Source: Micromonospora radicis
Lineage (GTDB): Bacteria > Actinomycetota > Actinomycetes > Mycobacteriales > Micromonosporaceae
DNA length: 64,000 bases
Direction: 5' to 3'
NCBI RefSeq assembly: GCF_003583405.1
Contig: NZ_QXEC01000001.1
Location: 1-64,000 of the forward strand
Shown: positions 40,768 to 50,121 of the stretch, in pieces
How positions within the stretch are numbered: the first letter of the stretch is position 1
Layout: each line of letters opens with the position of its first letter
Program-made: the position numbers and the translations under genes
The notes under the pieces: generated by a model
What the model saw: the letters and a program-made list of their open reading frames with translations, nothing else
Told to the model about the DNA's origin: nothing
Database searches by the model: none

Positions 40768-42873
40768 ATGACCGATATCGAATCGACCGACGTGCATCGT
40801 GCCTGGCTGCCGCCGGAGGTGTGGCGGGCCATCGGCAGCCGGCACACCCTGGTCTCCGGCACCGGCCTGCTGGTCGACACCGTGGCCGCCGAGGTGCAGC
40901 GCGCCGCCGCCCGCCACGGCGGCACGCTCCGCCGCACCACCGAAACTCCCGACCAGGCGCCGGCCGACCTGGTGCTCGCGCTGACCGCCACCCTGCCGGG
41001 CCGCCGACCGCCGGCCGCCGGGCCGGGCGTCGACCTGGCCGCGTTGGGAGCACTCGGTCCCGAGGGGTACGTCGTCGCCCGGCACGGCGCGGCGACCGTG
41101 CTGCTGGCCGACGCCCCGGCCGGGCTGCTGTACGGGCTGTTCCACCTGGTCCGCCTCGGCGAGACGGCGTTCAGCGGTGCGGCGGCGTTCAGCGGTGCTG
41201 CGGCGCCCGACAGCGCGGCGGCGTTCGGCCCGCCGCGGGTGTTCCGGCCCGCCATGGCGCGGCGGATGCTCGACCACTGGGACAACGTCGACGTGCACCC
41301 GGTGATGGGGCAGGTCGAACGCGGCTACTCCGGCGGGTCGATCTTCTGGCGGGACGGCGCACCCGCCGCCGGCCGGTCCCGGATCACCGCGTACGCCCGG
41401 CTGCTGGCCGCCTGCGGGATCAACGCCGTGTCGGTGAACAACGTCAACGTGCACGCCACCGAGGCGCGGCTGCTCACCGACCGGCTCGACGACGTCGCCG
41501 ACCTCGCCGACCTGCTGCGCCCGTACGGCATCCGGGTGCACCTGGCGGTCACCTTCGCCGCGCCGGTCGTCCTCGGCGGCCTGCCCACCGCCGACCCGCA
41601 CGACCCGGCGGTACGCCACTGGTGGGCGCAGACCACCCGCCGGGTCTACGCCCGGCTGCCCGACTTCGGCGGGTACCTGGTCAAGGCCGACTCGGAGGGC
41701 CAACCGGGGCCGTTCAGCTACGGCCGCGACCACGCCGACGGGGCGAACCTGCTGGCCGACGCCCTCGCGCCGGAGGGCGGCGTGGTGCACTGGCGGGCCT
41801 TCGTCTACAACCACCGGCAGGACTGGCGGGACCGGCGCACCGACCGGGCGCGCGCCGCGTACGACCACTTCGCCCCGCTCGACGGCCGGTTCCGGGACAA
41901 CGTGATCGTGCAGGTCAAACACGGGCCGGTGGACTTCCAGACCCGGGAGCCGGTCTCCCCGGTCGTCGCCGCGATGCCCGGCACCCGGCTGGCCGTGGAG
42001 TTGCAGGTCACCCAGGAGTACACCGGCCAGCAGAAGCACGTCTGCCACCTGGCGCCCTGGTGGAGCGAGATCCTGCGGTTCGCCCCCTGGGGTGCCGACG
42101 GGCGCACCGTCGCAGACGTGGCGGCCGACGGCGGGGGACTGGTCGCCGTGTCCAACGTGGGCGACGACCCGTTCTGGACCGGACACCCGCTGGCCCAGGC
42201 CAACCTGTACGCCTTCGGCCGGCTCGCCTGGGATCCTCGGCTGGACCCGTCGGCCCTGCTGGACGAGTGGATCGACCTGACCTTCGACCCGGCGCGCAGC
42301 GCCGACCCGCAGCTGCTGCGCCGCACCCTGCACGAGATCATGGACGACTCCTGGCGCACCTACGAGCGGTACACCGCCCCGTTGGGCGTGGGCTTCATGG
42401 TCCGCCCCGGCCACCACTACGGCCCCGACGTCGACGGCTACGAGTACACCGCCTGGGGCACCTACCACTTCGCCGACCGCGACGGCGTCGGCGTGGACCG
42501 CACCCGCGCCACCGGCACCGGGTTCACCGGCCAGTACCCGTCGCCCTGGTCGGAGGTGTACGAGTCACTCGACCGGTGCCCCGACGAGCTGCTGCTCTTC
42601 TTTCACCACGTCCCCTACCACCACGTACTGCACTCCGGTCGTACCGTCGCGCAGCACATCTACGACACCCACTTCGACGGGGTGGCGGAGGTGGCGGCGA
42701 TGTGCCGGCGGTGGGAGCGGCTCGCCGGGCTGGTCGACCCGGCCCTGCACGCCCGGGTCACCGAGCGTCTCGCCGAGCAGCTGCGCTGCGCGCGGGAGTG
42801 GTGCGACCAGGTCAACGCCTACTTCCACCGCAAGTCCGGGGTACCCGACGCGCAGGGCCGACCGCTGCACTGA
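40768..42873 (+). CDS. GH67 family alpha-glucuronidase
   Basis: A 701-residue enzyme that removes 4-O-methyl-glucuronic acid from the non-reducing end of xylo-oligosaccharides. No signal peptide, so cytoplasmic. Catalytic residues: Glu310 in KADSEGQPGPFSYGR (acid), Asp372 in PLDGRFRDN and Glu394 in TREPVSP (base). N-terminal domain with LLADAPAGLLYGLFHLVRLG, then the TIM barrel (GGSIFWRDG, GIRVHLAVTFAAPVVLGG). A duplicated FSGAAA occurs near residue 135. It completes the xylan pathway with the GH3, GH39 and GH10 enzymes nearby. Confidence 0.92.
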   Translation: MTDIESTDVHRAWLPPEVWRAIGSRHTLVSGTGLLVDTVAAEVQRAAARHGGTLRRTTETPDQAPADLVLALTATLPGRRPPAAGPGVDLAALGALGPEGYVVARHGAATVLLADAPAGLLYGLFHLVRLGETAFSGAAAFSGAAAPDSAAAFGPPRVFRPAMARRMLDHWDNVDVHPVMGQVERGYSGGSIFWRDGAPAAGRSRITAYARLLAACGINAVSVNNVNVHATEARLLTDRLDDVADLADLLRPYGIRVHLAVTFAAPVVLGGLPTADPHDPAVRHWWAQTTRRVYARLPDFGGYLVKADSEGQPGPFSYGRDHADGANLLADALAPEGGVVHWRAFVYNHRQDWRDRRTDRARAAYDHFAPLDGRFRDNVIVQVKHGPVDFQTREPVSPVVAAMPGTRLAVELQVTQEYTGQQKHVCHLAPWWSEILRFAPWGADGRTVADVAADGGGLVAVSNVGDDPFWTGHPLAQANLYAFGRLAWDPRLDPSALLDEWIDLTFDPARSADPQLLRRTLHEIMDDSWRTYERYTAPLGVGFMVRPGHHYGPDVDGYEYTAWGTYHFADRDGVGVDRTRATGTGFTGQYPSPWSEVYESLDRCPDELLLFFHHVPYHHVLHSGRTVAQHIYDTHFDGVAEVAAMCRRWERLAGLVDPALHARVTERLAEQLRCAREWCDQVNAYFHRKSGVPDAQGRPLH
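41170..41205 (+). repeat. 18-bp in-frame duplication in the GH67 gene
   Basis: Two copies of an 18-base unit encoding FSGAAA at 41170-41187 and 41188-41205 differing at one base, placed at the edge of the N-terminal domain. Confidence 0.8.
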
Positions 42874-42894
42874 GCGTGGCCGCCGCGGGGTGGT

Positions 42895-44139
42895 TCAGGC
42901 CGACCGGCGGTGGGCCTGGACGGCTCGGCTCATCCGGGTGACCGCCTCGGTGAGGATCTCCGGTGTGGTGGCCAGGTTCAGCCGGACGAAGCCGGTGCCG
43001 CCGGGACCGAACACGTGCCCGGAACTGAACGCCACCCGACCCCGATCGAGGAACATCTTCGCCGGCCCGTCGAGGTCGCTGGCCAGCCCCGGCTCGCCGT
43101 CCGGCTGCTCGGTGGGCACCCCCAGCCGGGTGCAGTCCAGCCAGGCCAGGAAGGTGCCCTCCGGCCGGTGGTAGGTGATCTCGGGCAGCTGCTCGGCCAG
43201 CAGCTCGCCCAGCCGGGCGCGGTTGGCGTCGAGGCCGGTGAGCAGCAGGTCGAGCCACTGCTCACCGGCGCGGAACGCGGCGGTGTGCGCGATCACGCCC
43301 AGGTGACTGGGGCCGTGACTGACCTCCTCCGGCATCCGCCGCAGGTCGTCGGCGGCCCGTGGCCCGGCCACCACGAGGGCGGCCTTCAGGCCGGCGAGGT
43401 TCCACGCCTTCGACGCGGAGGTCAACGCGAACGCGTTCTCGGCACCGGGCACCGTCAGGTACGGGGTGAACTGCGCGCCGGGCAGCACCAGTGGCGCGTG
43501 GATCTCGTCGGAGACCACCCGCACCCCGTACCGGTCGGCCAGCTCCGCGAGGACCGCCAGTTCGTCCCGGCGGTGCACCACCCCGGTCGGGTTGTGCGGG
43601 TTGCAGAGCAGGAACGCCGGCCGCCGGCCGTGCGCACGGGCCTGCCGGAACGCGTCCTCCAACACGGCCGGATCCATCCGCAGGTCCGCACCGAGCGGTG
43701 CGTCGACCACCCGCCAGCCGGCGTGGGCGAGGAAGGCGTAGAAGGGCGAGTACACCGGGGGGCAGACCACCACCGCGTCGCCCGGGTCGGTGACCAGCCG
43801 CAACACCTCGACCGCGCCCATCATCACGTCGGGCACGATCGTGGTGTGCGCGACCCGGAAGTCCGGCCACCCCCACCGGCGGGCCGCGAAGCTCCCCACC
43901 GCCTCGGCGAACTCCGTGCCGCACGCGTAGCCGGTGTCCCCGAGGTCGATCGCCCGGTGCAGCGCCTCGGCCACCGGCGCCGCCAACGGCACGTCCTGCT
44001 CGGCCACCCAGAGCGGCAGCACGTCCGGGGCGTACGTCCGCCACTTGACGCTGGTGCGCTGCCGCAGCTCGGCCAGCGTCAGCGCGGTGAGCGGATCGTC
44101 GGCCTGACGGCCGGCAGGGCCGGGGACGGGACTCGCCAT
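42895..44139 (-). CDS. MalY/PatB-type PLP-dependent aminotransferase
   Basis: A 414-residue fold-type I PLP enzyme. It resembles cystathionine-lyase-like MalY/Pat[74 protein letters not shown] and [12 protein letters not shown] with Lys244 as the Schiff-base lysine. The family cleaves C-S bonds or transaminates. ATG at 44139 opens MASPVPGP. Fronted by 58-bp tandem repeats. Confidence 0.87.
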   Translation of the reverse strand: MASPVPGPAGRQADDPLTALTLAELRQRTSVKWRTYAPDVLPLWVAEQDVPLAAPVAEALHRAIDLGDTGYACGTEFAEAVGSFAARRWGWPDFRVAHTTIVPDVMMGAVEVLRLVTDPGDAVVVCPPVYSPFYAFLAHAGWRVVDAPLGADLRMDPAVLEDAFRQARAHGRRPAFLLCNPHNPTGVVHRRDELAVLAELADRYGVRVVSDEIHAPLVLPGAQFTPYLTVPGAENAFALTSASKAWNLAGLKAALVVAGPRAADDLRRMPEEVSHGPSHLGVIAHTAAFRAGEQWLDLLLTGLDANRARLGELLAEQLPEITYHRPEGTFLAWLDCTRLGVPTEQPDGEPGLASDLDGPAKMFLDRGRVAFSSGHVFGPGGTGFVRLNLATTPEILTEAVTRMSRAVQAHRRSA

Positions 44140-44556
44140 GGCGCCCACCCTAGACGAGTGGCCACGGCCTCTCGGTGGTCGACGGGCGGAGCCCAGCGCC
44201 CTGTGGGCGCTGTCGAGCTGAGAGCTTGGGTGGATCGCGTGTCGGTTGGGGGTGTGGTGGGTGGGCGCTGTCGAGCTGAGAGCTTGGGTGGATCGCGTGT
44301 CGGTTGGGGGTGTGGTGGGTGGGCGCTGTCGAGCTGAGAGCTTGGGTGGATCGCGTGTCGGTTGGGCGTGTGGTGGGTGGGCGCTGTCGACCTGATTGCG
44401 TCGGTGGATCGCGTGGCGCAAGGTGTCGGGCGGCACCGGGCGCGGCCGAAGGTCCGGCGGTCCGGCGGCAGGTCGGGTGTGATAGCGCAAACGATTCAGC
44501 TCGACAGGGCCGATGGAGGACATCCAGCGGCCCGGTACCCCTTCGGACGGTCGGGG
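44140..44556. other. Intergenic region dominated by 58-bp tandem repeats (417 bp)
   Basis: Contains the repeat array at 44203-44425; the remaining ~130 bases up to the EamA remnant hold no gene or clear signal that I can support. Confidence 0.5.
44203..44425. repeat. 58-bp tandem repeat, about 3.5 copies
   Basis: Copies begin near 44204, 44262, 44320 and 44378, each opening with GGGCGCTGTCGAGCTGAG (the last reads GACCTGATTG) and containing GGTGGATCGCGTGTCGG. The first three copies are almost identical. Unit length and lack of spacers exclude a CRISPR array. The array lies 64 bases upstream of the aminotransferase start, where it could affect expression. Confidence 0.88.
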
Positions 44557-44960
44557 TCAGCGGCGGGTCGCCAGGACCACGCCGGTGAGGCAGAGCACGC
44601 CGCCGAGCAGGGCGAGCGTCGCCGGTACCTCGCCCAGCAGCGCCCAGGACAGCAGTACGGTCACCGGCGGCACCAGGTAGGTCGCCGCGGTAGAGCACCC
44701 CCACGGTGGCCGGTGCCGGTGCGGCGGTGAACTCCGCGAGCAGCGTGGGCGCGAACGGCAGCAGCGCCACCGTGCCGGCCAGCGCACCCAGCCAGGTCAT
44801 CCGCACCGCGTCCATCCGGGCCAGCAGCAGCTTCTGCAGCAGCAGGCCGAAGGCGTACAGCACGGCGGAGAGCACCGCCAGCGCCACGCCGAGCCGGTCG
44901 GCGTGCCCGGTGAATCCACCGGCGGCGATCAGGGCCACCCCGACGAACCTGATCGAAGCC
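44557..44960 (-). pseudogene. EamA-type transporter remnant, N-terminal half missing
   Basis: One frame reads GVALIAAGGFTGHADRLGVA and LAVLSAVLYAFGLLLQKLLL, then VRMTWLGALAGTVALLPFAP, the second half of an EamA/DMT permease. After VGVLYRG this frame ends, and another reads AATYLVPPVTVLLSWALLGE to the normal C-terminus at 44557. The usual YLGVFPTALAFTTWAYAL-like linker is missing. The first five helices are absent; the sequence stops at the LysR remnant. Non-functional. Confidence 0.65.
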
Positions 44961-45224
44961 TGCACCGCCGCCGGGTTCAGCCCGATCTTCGGCGTCGAGG
45001 CCCACGACTACCCGACCGCGATCGCCTTCGTCGGCGCCGGCATCGGACCCACCGTGCTGCCCGCGCTCGCCGCCGCCCGGCTACCCGACGGCGTCACCAG
45101 CGCCCGACTGCTCCGCCCCACCCCGATCCGGTCGATCCAGGTGGTCGTGCCCGACGCGGTCGCGCACACCCCACCGGTACGGACCGCCGTCGCCGCCCTC
45201 CGCGAGGCCGCACGACCACGCTGA
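44950..45224 (+). pseudogene. LysR-type regulator remnant (effector-domain C-terminus only)
   Basis: The frame LIEACTAAGFSPIFGVEAHD then YPTAIAFVGAGIGPTVLPAL and PTPIRSIQVVVPDAVAHTPP is the C-terminal effector domain of a LysR regulator and stops at 45222-45224. The DNA-binding half is absent. LysR genes are often divergent from EamA exporters; here the two 3' parts lie back to back with both 5' parts and the shared promoter deleted. Confidence 0.65.
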
Positions 45225-45235
45225 CCCGGCGTGCC

Positions 45236-45937
45236 TCAGCGGGCCTCGCCCGTCGGCGCGGTGAACTCCGCCCGCACCACGGCGATCATCGGTTCGGCGC
45301 CCCGGACCAGCGCCAACGCCAGCACCGAGGCCAACGCGGCCGGCGCCGCCTCCGAGGTGACCACGGCGAGCGCCGTCGCCGCGACCAGCAACCCGGCGGT
45401 ACCGACCGCCACCACCGGGGTACGCAGCACGAAGTAGCCGCCGAGCCGGAGCACGTCGCGCCAGCGGAAACTGAACAGCGAGGTGATCACCAGCGCGTTC
45501 GCCCCGACCGCCGCCACCCCGACGGCGACCAGCAGCAACGGCACCGCCCACCAGCGCGGCAACCCGGCCGCCGACAGGTTCGCCAGGTTGACCGCGAGCA
45601 CGACCAGCCAGCCCAGCATCGGCACCCACACCAGCAGCGCGCCGACCAGGTTGGCCCGGTAGCCGCGCCAGAACAGCCGCGCCGGAGCCAGCTCGGTCAG
45701 GTCGAGCCGCTGGTGGTGCAGCGCGTACAGCGCGGCGGAGAGCGCCGGGCCGAGCGGCACCGCGCAGCCGGCGGCCAGCGGCAGGTTGCTGACGTGACGT
45801 TCCAGCGCGAACAGCACGACCAGACCGGGCGCCGCGCAGGCCAGCAGCAGCAGTTCGACGACGAGCAGCGTGTAGACCAGCGCGGCGACCCGCGACAGCG
45901 GTCCGGCCCCGAACTCGTGCCGCGTCGCCGCACTCAC
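45236..45937 (-). CDS. DUF624 (YesL-like) membrane protein
   Basis: A 233-residue protein with about five helices, LVYTLLVVELLLLACAAPGL and LSAALYALHHQRLDLTELAP, matching DUF624/YesL. Such genes accompany sugar ABC transporters and glycosidases, but their role is unknown. GTG at 45937 overlaps the GH39 stop by GTGA, so it is the last gene of that operon. Confidence 0.75.
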   Translation of the reverse strand: MSAATRHEFGAGPLSRVAALVYTLLVVELLLLACAAPGLVVLFALERHVSNLPLAAGCAVPLGPALSAALYALHHQRLDLTELAPARLFWRGYRANLVGALLVWVPMLGWLVVLAVNLANLSAAGLPRWWAVPLLLVAVGVAAVGANALVITSLFSFRWRDVLRLGGYFVLRTPVVAVGTAGLLVAATALAVVTSEAAPAALASVLALALVRGAEPMIAVVRAEFTAPTGEAR

Positions 45938-47445
45938 GACGTCAGGCCCAGCAGGCGGCGGTCGTCGGCCCAGGGCGGCGTCTCGTCGGTCACCGGGCTC
46001 ACCTCGGCCAGCGTCACCTCGTGCCGGGACAGGTGCAGGTCCAGGTCGACCCGGCCGCCGCGCACCGGCAGCGACGCGTGCCGGCGGGCCGGTTCGGTCG
46101 CCTCCCGCAGCAGGTCGAGTTGTCGCGGCGTGGGTGCGGCGGGCCGGCCCAGCTCGCACCAGGCCCGCCGGAGGTTGCCGTCCTCCTCGCTGACCGAGCG
46201 CCGCAACAGGAACGCGGTCCGGGCACCGGGGACCGGCAGCGACAGCCGTACGGTGTGCCGGTCGACCGGGTCGGCGTCGGTGACGTCGACCGGCGCCCAG
46301 GCCAGCACGCTGATCCGGCCGGTGTCGTCGCGGGTGACCAGGTGGTCCGGCCCCCGGGCGAGCACCCGGTCACCGAGGCGACTCAGGAACGCGTACAGGT
46401 GGAAGGTGGGTTTGCGCAGTTGCCGGTGGGTGAGCAGGCCGAAGCCGCCGTGCAGCGGGGTGGTCGGTACGCCCTGCTCCTCGAACACGTCGCTGAACGT
46501 CCAGTACGCGAACGAGTCGACCAGGTCACCGCCGCCGACCAGCACGGGGGCCAGGTAGGCGGCGTGCAGGGCGGTGTCGTGGATCGGGTTGTCCGGCCGG
46601 TACGAGGAGTTGAACTCGGTGATGTGCACCGGCAGGTCGGCCAGCGGCGTGCCGGCGAGCTGCCGGCGTGGGGCGGCGAACTGCGCCAGCAGCCGGTCCG
46701 CCGGAGCGAGCGTCTGGTGGACCCCGAACGGTACGTGCTGCGCCGGGCCGGAGGTGTACGCGTGCCGGCTGACGAAGTCGATCGGCACCGACCGGTCGGT
46801 GACGTACCCGGCGAAGCGGGGCAGCCAGTCGTCGTCGGCGCCGGGGGACAGCGCCGGCCCGCCGACCTGTAGTCCGGCGTCGACCTCCTTGACCGCGTGC
46901 GCGGTCACCTCGTACAGCCGGTGGTAGGCGTCGGCGTCCGCGCCCGCCCAGAAGTCGGTCAGGTCCGGCTCGTTCCACACCTCGATCGGCCAGCCCCGCA
47001 CCTCGGCCAGGCCGTACCGGTCCACCAGGTGACCGACCACCGCCCGGACCAGTGCCGCCCACTCGGTGTGCGACCGGGGCGGGGTGACGTTGCCCTGCCA
47101 CCAGAACACCGTCTGGTCGCCGCTGGCCAGCCCCGACGGCATGAACCCCAGCTCGACGAACGGCCGCACCCCCAGTTCCAGGTACGCGTCGACGACCTGG
47201 TCGACGTAGCCGAAGGCGTGCCGGACGTGCCGTCGACCCCGGTACTCGTACGGGCGGTGCACGCCGACCTGGTCGCTGAGCAGTCCGTGACCGCGGATGT
47301 GCCGGAAACCGATCTCGCGTTGGACCAGGGCCAGCGAGTCCTGGTAGTCGCGGCGCAGCGCCAGGTCGAACCGGCCGGTGCCGACGGCGTACCGCCAGGC
47401 GTCGGGGAACTCGCCGCAGGGCTGCTCGGCAACGGTGATGCGCAT
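45934..47445 (-). CDS. GH39 family beta-xylosidase
   Basis: A 503-residue cytoplasmic enzyme. TIM barrel with HIRGHGLLSDQVGV and WWQGNVTPP, the acid/base Glu159 in the WNEPD motif and the nucleophile Glu277 in HITEFNSSY. C-terminal beta-sandwich from ~360. It releases xylose from xylo-oligosaccharides imported by the adjacent transporter. ATG at 47445 opens MRITVAEQPCG. Confidence 0.9.
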   Translation of the reverse strand: MRITVAEQPCGEFPDAWRYAVGTGRFDLALRRDYQDSLALVQREIGFRHIRGHGLLSDQVGVHRPYEYRGRRHVRHAFGYVDQVVDAYLELGVRPFVELGFMPSGLASGDQTVFWWQGNVTPPRSHTEWAALVRAVVGHLVDRYGLAEVRGWPIEVWNEPDLTDFWAGADADAYHRLYEVTAHAVKEVDAGLQVGGPALSPGADDDWLPRFAGYVTDRSVPIDFVSRHAYTSGPAQHVPFGVHQTLAPADRLLAQFAAPRRQLAGTPLADLPVHITEFNSSYRPDNPIHDTALHAAYLAPVLVGGGDLVDSFAYWTFSDVFEEQGVPTTPLHGGFGLLTHRQLRKPTFHLYAFLSRLGDRVLARGPDHLVTRDDTGRISVLAWAPVDVTDADPVDRHTVRLSLPVPGARTAFLLRRSVSEEDGNLRRAWCELGRPAAPTPRQLDLLREATEPARRHASLPVRGGRVDLDLHLSRHEVTLAEVSPVTDETPPWADDRRLLGLTS

Positions 47446-47474
47446 CGTCGTCCCTCGCTCCGGGTACGCGGGCA

Positions 47475-47508
47475 GCCGGTCCGGTCGCGCCGACACGACC
47501 GGACCGGC
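47475..47508 (-). terminator. Hairpin between binding-protein and GH39 genes
   Basis: Perfect 13-bp stem (47475-47487 with 47496-47508) with an 8-base loop, starting 9 bases past the binding-protein stop. Such hairpins often protect the 3' end of binding-protein mRNA and reduce downstream expression. Confidence 0.6.
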
Positions 47509-47516
47509 CCCGCCGG

Positions 47517-49157
47517 TCAGTTGTTCTGGTCGCGGTAGCGCTGGTACGCCTCGTTGACGGTGCTCAGGTACGAGTCCATGTTCTTGCCCTTCAGCTCGCC
47601 GACGTAGGCGTCCCACTGGGCGAAGTCCCGCTGCCCGAGGACGAACTGGAGGGTGGCCTGGTAGACGTGGTCCTTCAGCGGGGTCTCCCAGAGCGACACC
47701 TGTTCCCGCTCCTCGTCACTGAGCGGGTACGGCGGCGGCGGTGACTTCGGCGGCCGGGCGTTCATCACCTGCTGGAACTCCTGCTCCTCCGCGGAGAAGA
47801 ACGCCTGCACCAGCTCGGGTTTGCCGCCGTAGGAGAACACCCCGTTGGCGAAGCCGAAGTCCTTCTGCAGGTGCTTGGGCGCTCCGGCGTTGAGGCCGAT
47901 CATGTCGACGTCGGGAGCGAGGGTGTGCTTGCCGGAGCCGTCCTTGACGAAGGTCTGCCCCTCGACCCCCCACCTGGCGAACTCCTGTCCCGCGTCGGAG
48001 TACCAGAGCCAGTCGACGAACTGCATCATGGCCACGAAGTTCTTGCTGTCCCGGGCCTTCGAGGAGATCATCATGCCGTTCTCCAACCGGCTGGCCGGGT
48101 TGATCTCACCGGCCGGCCCGACCGGCAGCGGGATCTTGGTGACCTTCGCCTTCGGGTTGGTCGCCGCCAGGTCCGGCCGGTAGTCGTTCACCAGCGCCTG
48201 CGCGTTGCCGCTGATCACGAAGGACCGGCTGTTGGCCAGCTTCTGCCGGGCCAGGTCGTCGGTCTGGGTGAAGCTCTCCGGGTCGAGCAGCTTCTCCGCG
48301 ACCAGCCGGTTGAGGTACTGCAACATCTGCCTGTACTGCTCGGTGGCGCCGGTGTACTCGAACCTCTGCGCGTTCGCGTTCCAGCTCACGTGCTGGAAGT
48401 TCCAGCCCGCGCCCTGAAGGCCGTACGACAGGGCCAGCAGGTTCAGCAGGTTGCCGGCCGGGTTGGGCTGGCTGTACCGGTCGGAGAACGGGATGGTGTC
48501 CGGGTACGCCGCCTTCATCGCCTTGAGCATGGTGTAGACGTCGTCCCAGGTCTTCGGCACGGCCAGGTTCAGCTCGTCGAGGATGTCGGTGCGGACCACC
48601 AGCGAGTACTCGTGCCAGGGCTTCTCGTGCAGGCCGGGCAGGAGGTAGAACTTGCCGTCGGCCTGGCGCAGGGTGTCCAGCTCCGGCTGCAGGTTCCACT
48701 TCTCGATCTTGTCCTTGAGGTTCGGCATCAGGTCGAGGTAGTCGCTGACCGGCAGGATCGCCCCCGAGGAGACGTACGCGTGCACGTCCGGCGGGTACGT
48801 CTTCGGGATCAGCAACGGCGCGTCACCGGCGCCGATGAGCAGGCTGCGCTTCTGGTTGTAGTCGCTCAGCGGCACCGCCACCGGCTCCAGCGTGACGTTG
48901 GTCCGGGACGTCAACTCGGACCAGAACAGCCAGTCGTTCTTGAGCGGATAGTTCGGATGGTTGTTGTAGAGGACGGAGAAGGAGACCGGCTCGGTGGCCT
49001 TGAACTGCGTACCGACGGCGTAGTCCGCCATCGCGCCGGCCCGGTTCTCCGACAGGTCCTGCGAGTCGGCGGAGTCACCGCTACAGGCGGCGACGCTGGA
49101 GACGGCCAGCAGGGCGGCTGCGGCCATCGCCAGGTGGCGCCACGATCTGCGGAACAT
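47517..49157 (-). CDS. Lipoprotein sugar-binding protein of an ABC importer
   Basis: A 546-residue Lpl/YtcQ-type family 1 binding protein. Signal with SSVAACSGD, lipobox Cys25. Typical segments are VSFSVLYNNHPNYPLKNDWL, YNQKRSLLIGAGDAPLLIPK and KTWDDVYTMLKAMKAAYPDT. The C-terminal YVGELKGKNMDSYLSTVNEA is standard. It would collect xylo-oligosaccharides outside; specificity is inferred from neighbours. Separated by 46 bases from the permease upstream. Confidence 0.9.
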   Translation of the reverse strand: MFRRSWRHLAMAAAALLAVSSVAACSGDSADSQDLSENRAGAMADYAVGTQFKATEPVSFSVLYNNHPNYPLKNDWLFWSELTSRTNVTLEPVAVPLSDYNQKRSLLIGAGDAPLLIPKTYPPDVHAYVSSGAILPVSDYLDLMPNLKDKIEKWNLQPELDTLRQADGKFYLLPGLHEKPWHEYSLVVRTDILDELNLAVPKTWDDVYTMLKAMKAAYPDTIPFSDRYSQPNPAGNLLNLLALSYGLQGAGWNFQHVSWNANAQRFEYTGATEQYRQMLQYLNRLVAEKLLDPESFTQTDDLARQKLANSRSFVISGNAQALVNDYRPDLAATNPKAKVTKIPLPVGPAGEINPASRLENGMMISSKARDSKNFVAMMQFVDWLWYSDAGQEFARWGVEGQTFVKDGSGKHTLAPDVDMIGLNAGAPKHLQKDFGFANGVFSYGGKPELVQAFFSAEEQEFQQVMNARPPKSPPPPYPLSDEEREQVSLWETPLKDHVYQATLQFVLGQRDFAQWDAYVGELKGKNMDSYLSTVNEAYQRYRDQNN

Positions 49158-49203
49158 GGCGGGTCCTTTCGGGGGGTGGTGGGTGCGGGGGTGGACACGC
49201 TGG

Positions 49204-50121
49204 TCATCCCTTGACGGCGCCGAGCATGATGCCGCGGACGAAGTACCGCTGGACGAAGGGATAGACCAGCAGGATGGGCAGGGTGGTGAGCACGATGGTC
49301 ACGGCCTTGAGCGTCGCCTCGGCCTGCACCTCGTTGGCCTCCGAGATGGCCCCGACGTTCTCCGCGCCGGTGGCCCCGGCGATCAGGTTGCGCAGGTAGA
49401 CGGTGACCGGCCAGAGTTCCTGCCGGTCCAGGTAGAGAAACGCGGCGAACCAGGAGTTCCAGAAGGCCACCGCGTAGAAGAGCACCATGGTGGCGACGAT
49501 GGCCTTCGACAGCGGCAGCACGATCCGCCAGAGAATCCCGTACGTGTTGAGCCCGTCCACCGCCGCGGCCTCCTCCAGATCGCCCGGCAGGCTCTCGAAG
49601 AACGCCTTCATCACCAGCAGGTTGAACACGTTGATCGCGTTCGGCAGGGCGATCGCCCAGACGCTGTTCTTCAACCCCAGGCTGGTGACCAGCACGTAGT
49701 TGGGGATCAGCCCGCCGGTGAAGAACATGGTGAAGACCGCGATGCCGACCAGCGCGCCGCGCCCCTTGAGCTGCTTCTTCGACAGCACGTACGCGTAGCA
49801 GGTGGTCAGCACGATCGAGACGACCGTGGCGGTGACCGTGTAGAACACGGTGTTGCGGTAGTTCGTCCAGAACAGCGAGTCGGACATCAGCAGCTGGTAG
49901 GTGTCCAGCGTGAACCCGCGCGGCACCAGGTTCACCTCACCGGCGATGAGGTACGACTCGTGGCTCATCGAACGGGCCACGATGTTGACGAACGGGTAGA
50001 GCGTCACCAGCACCACCAGGGTCAGCACGATCCCGTTGACGACGCGGAAGACCCGGTAGCCGCGGGTGTCCTGGATGCCGCGCCGCCGGGGACGCGGCCT
50101 CGGCTCGGCCTCGATGCTCAC
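49204..50121 (-). CDS. Carbohydrate ABC transporter permease (LplC/YtcP type)
   Basis: A 305-residue permease with six helices and the EAA loop EEAAAVDGLNTYGILWRIVL. The start GTG at 50121 overlaps the upstream permease stop (GTGA). An FTMFFTGGLIPNYVLVTSLG stretch is typical of the YtcP branch. Confidence 0.92.
   Translation of the reverse strand: MSIEAEPRPRPRRRGIQDTRGYRVFRVVNGIVLTLVVLVTLYPFVNIVARSMSHESYLIAGEVNLVPRGFTLDTYQLLMSDSLFWTNYRNTVFYTVTATVVSIVLTTCYAYVLSKKQLKGRGALVGIAVFTMFFTGGLIPNYVLVTSLGLKNSVWAIALPNAINVFNLLVMKAFFESLPGDLEEAAAVDGLNTYGILWRIVLPLSKAIVATMVLFYAVAFWNSWFAAFLYLDRQELWPVTVYLRNLIAGATGAENVGAISEANEVQAEATLKAVTIVLTTLPILLVYPFVQRYFVRGIMLGAVKG

Noticed and set aside
44203-44425. CRISPR array
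   Set aside because: The 58-bp units are directly adjacent with no unique spacers and no cas genes are near.
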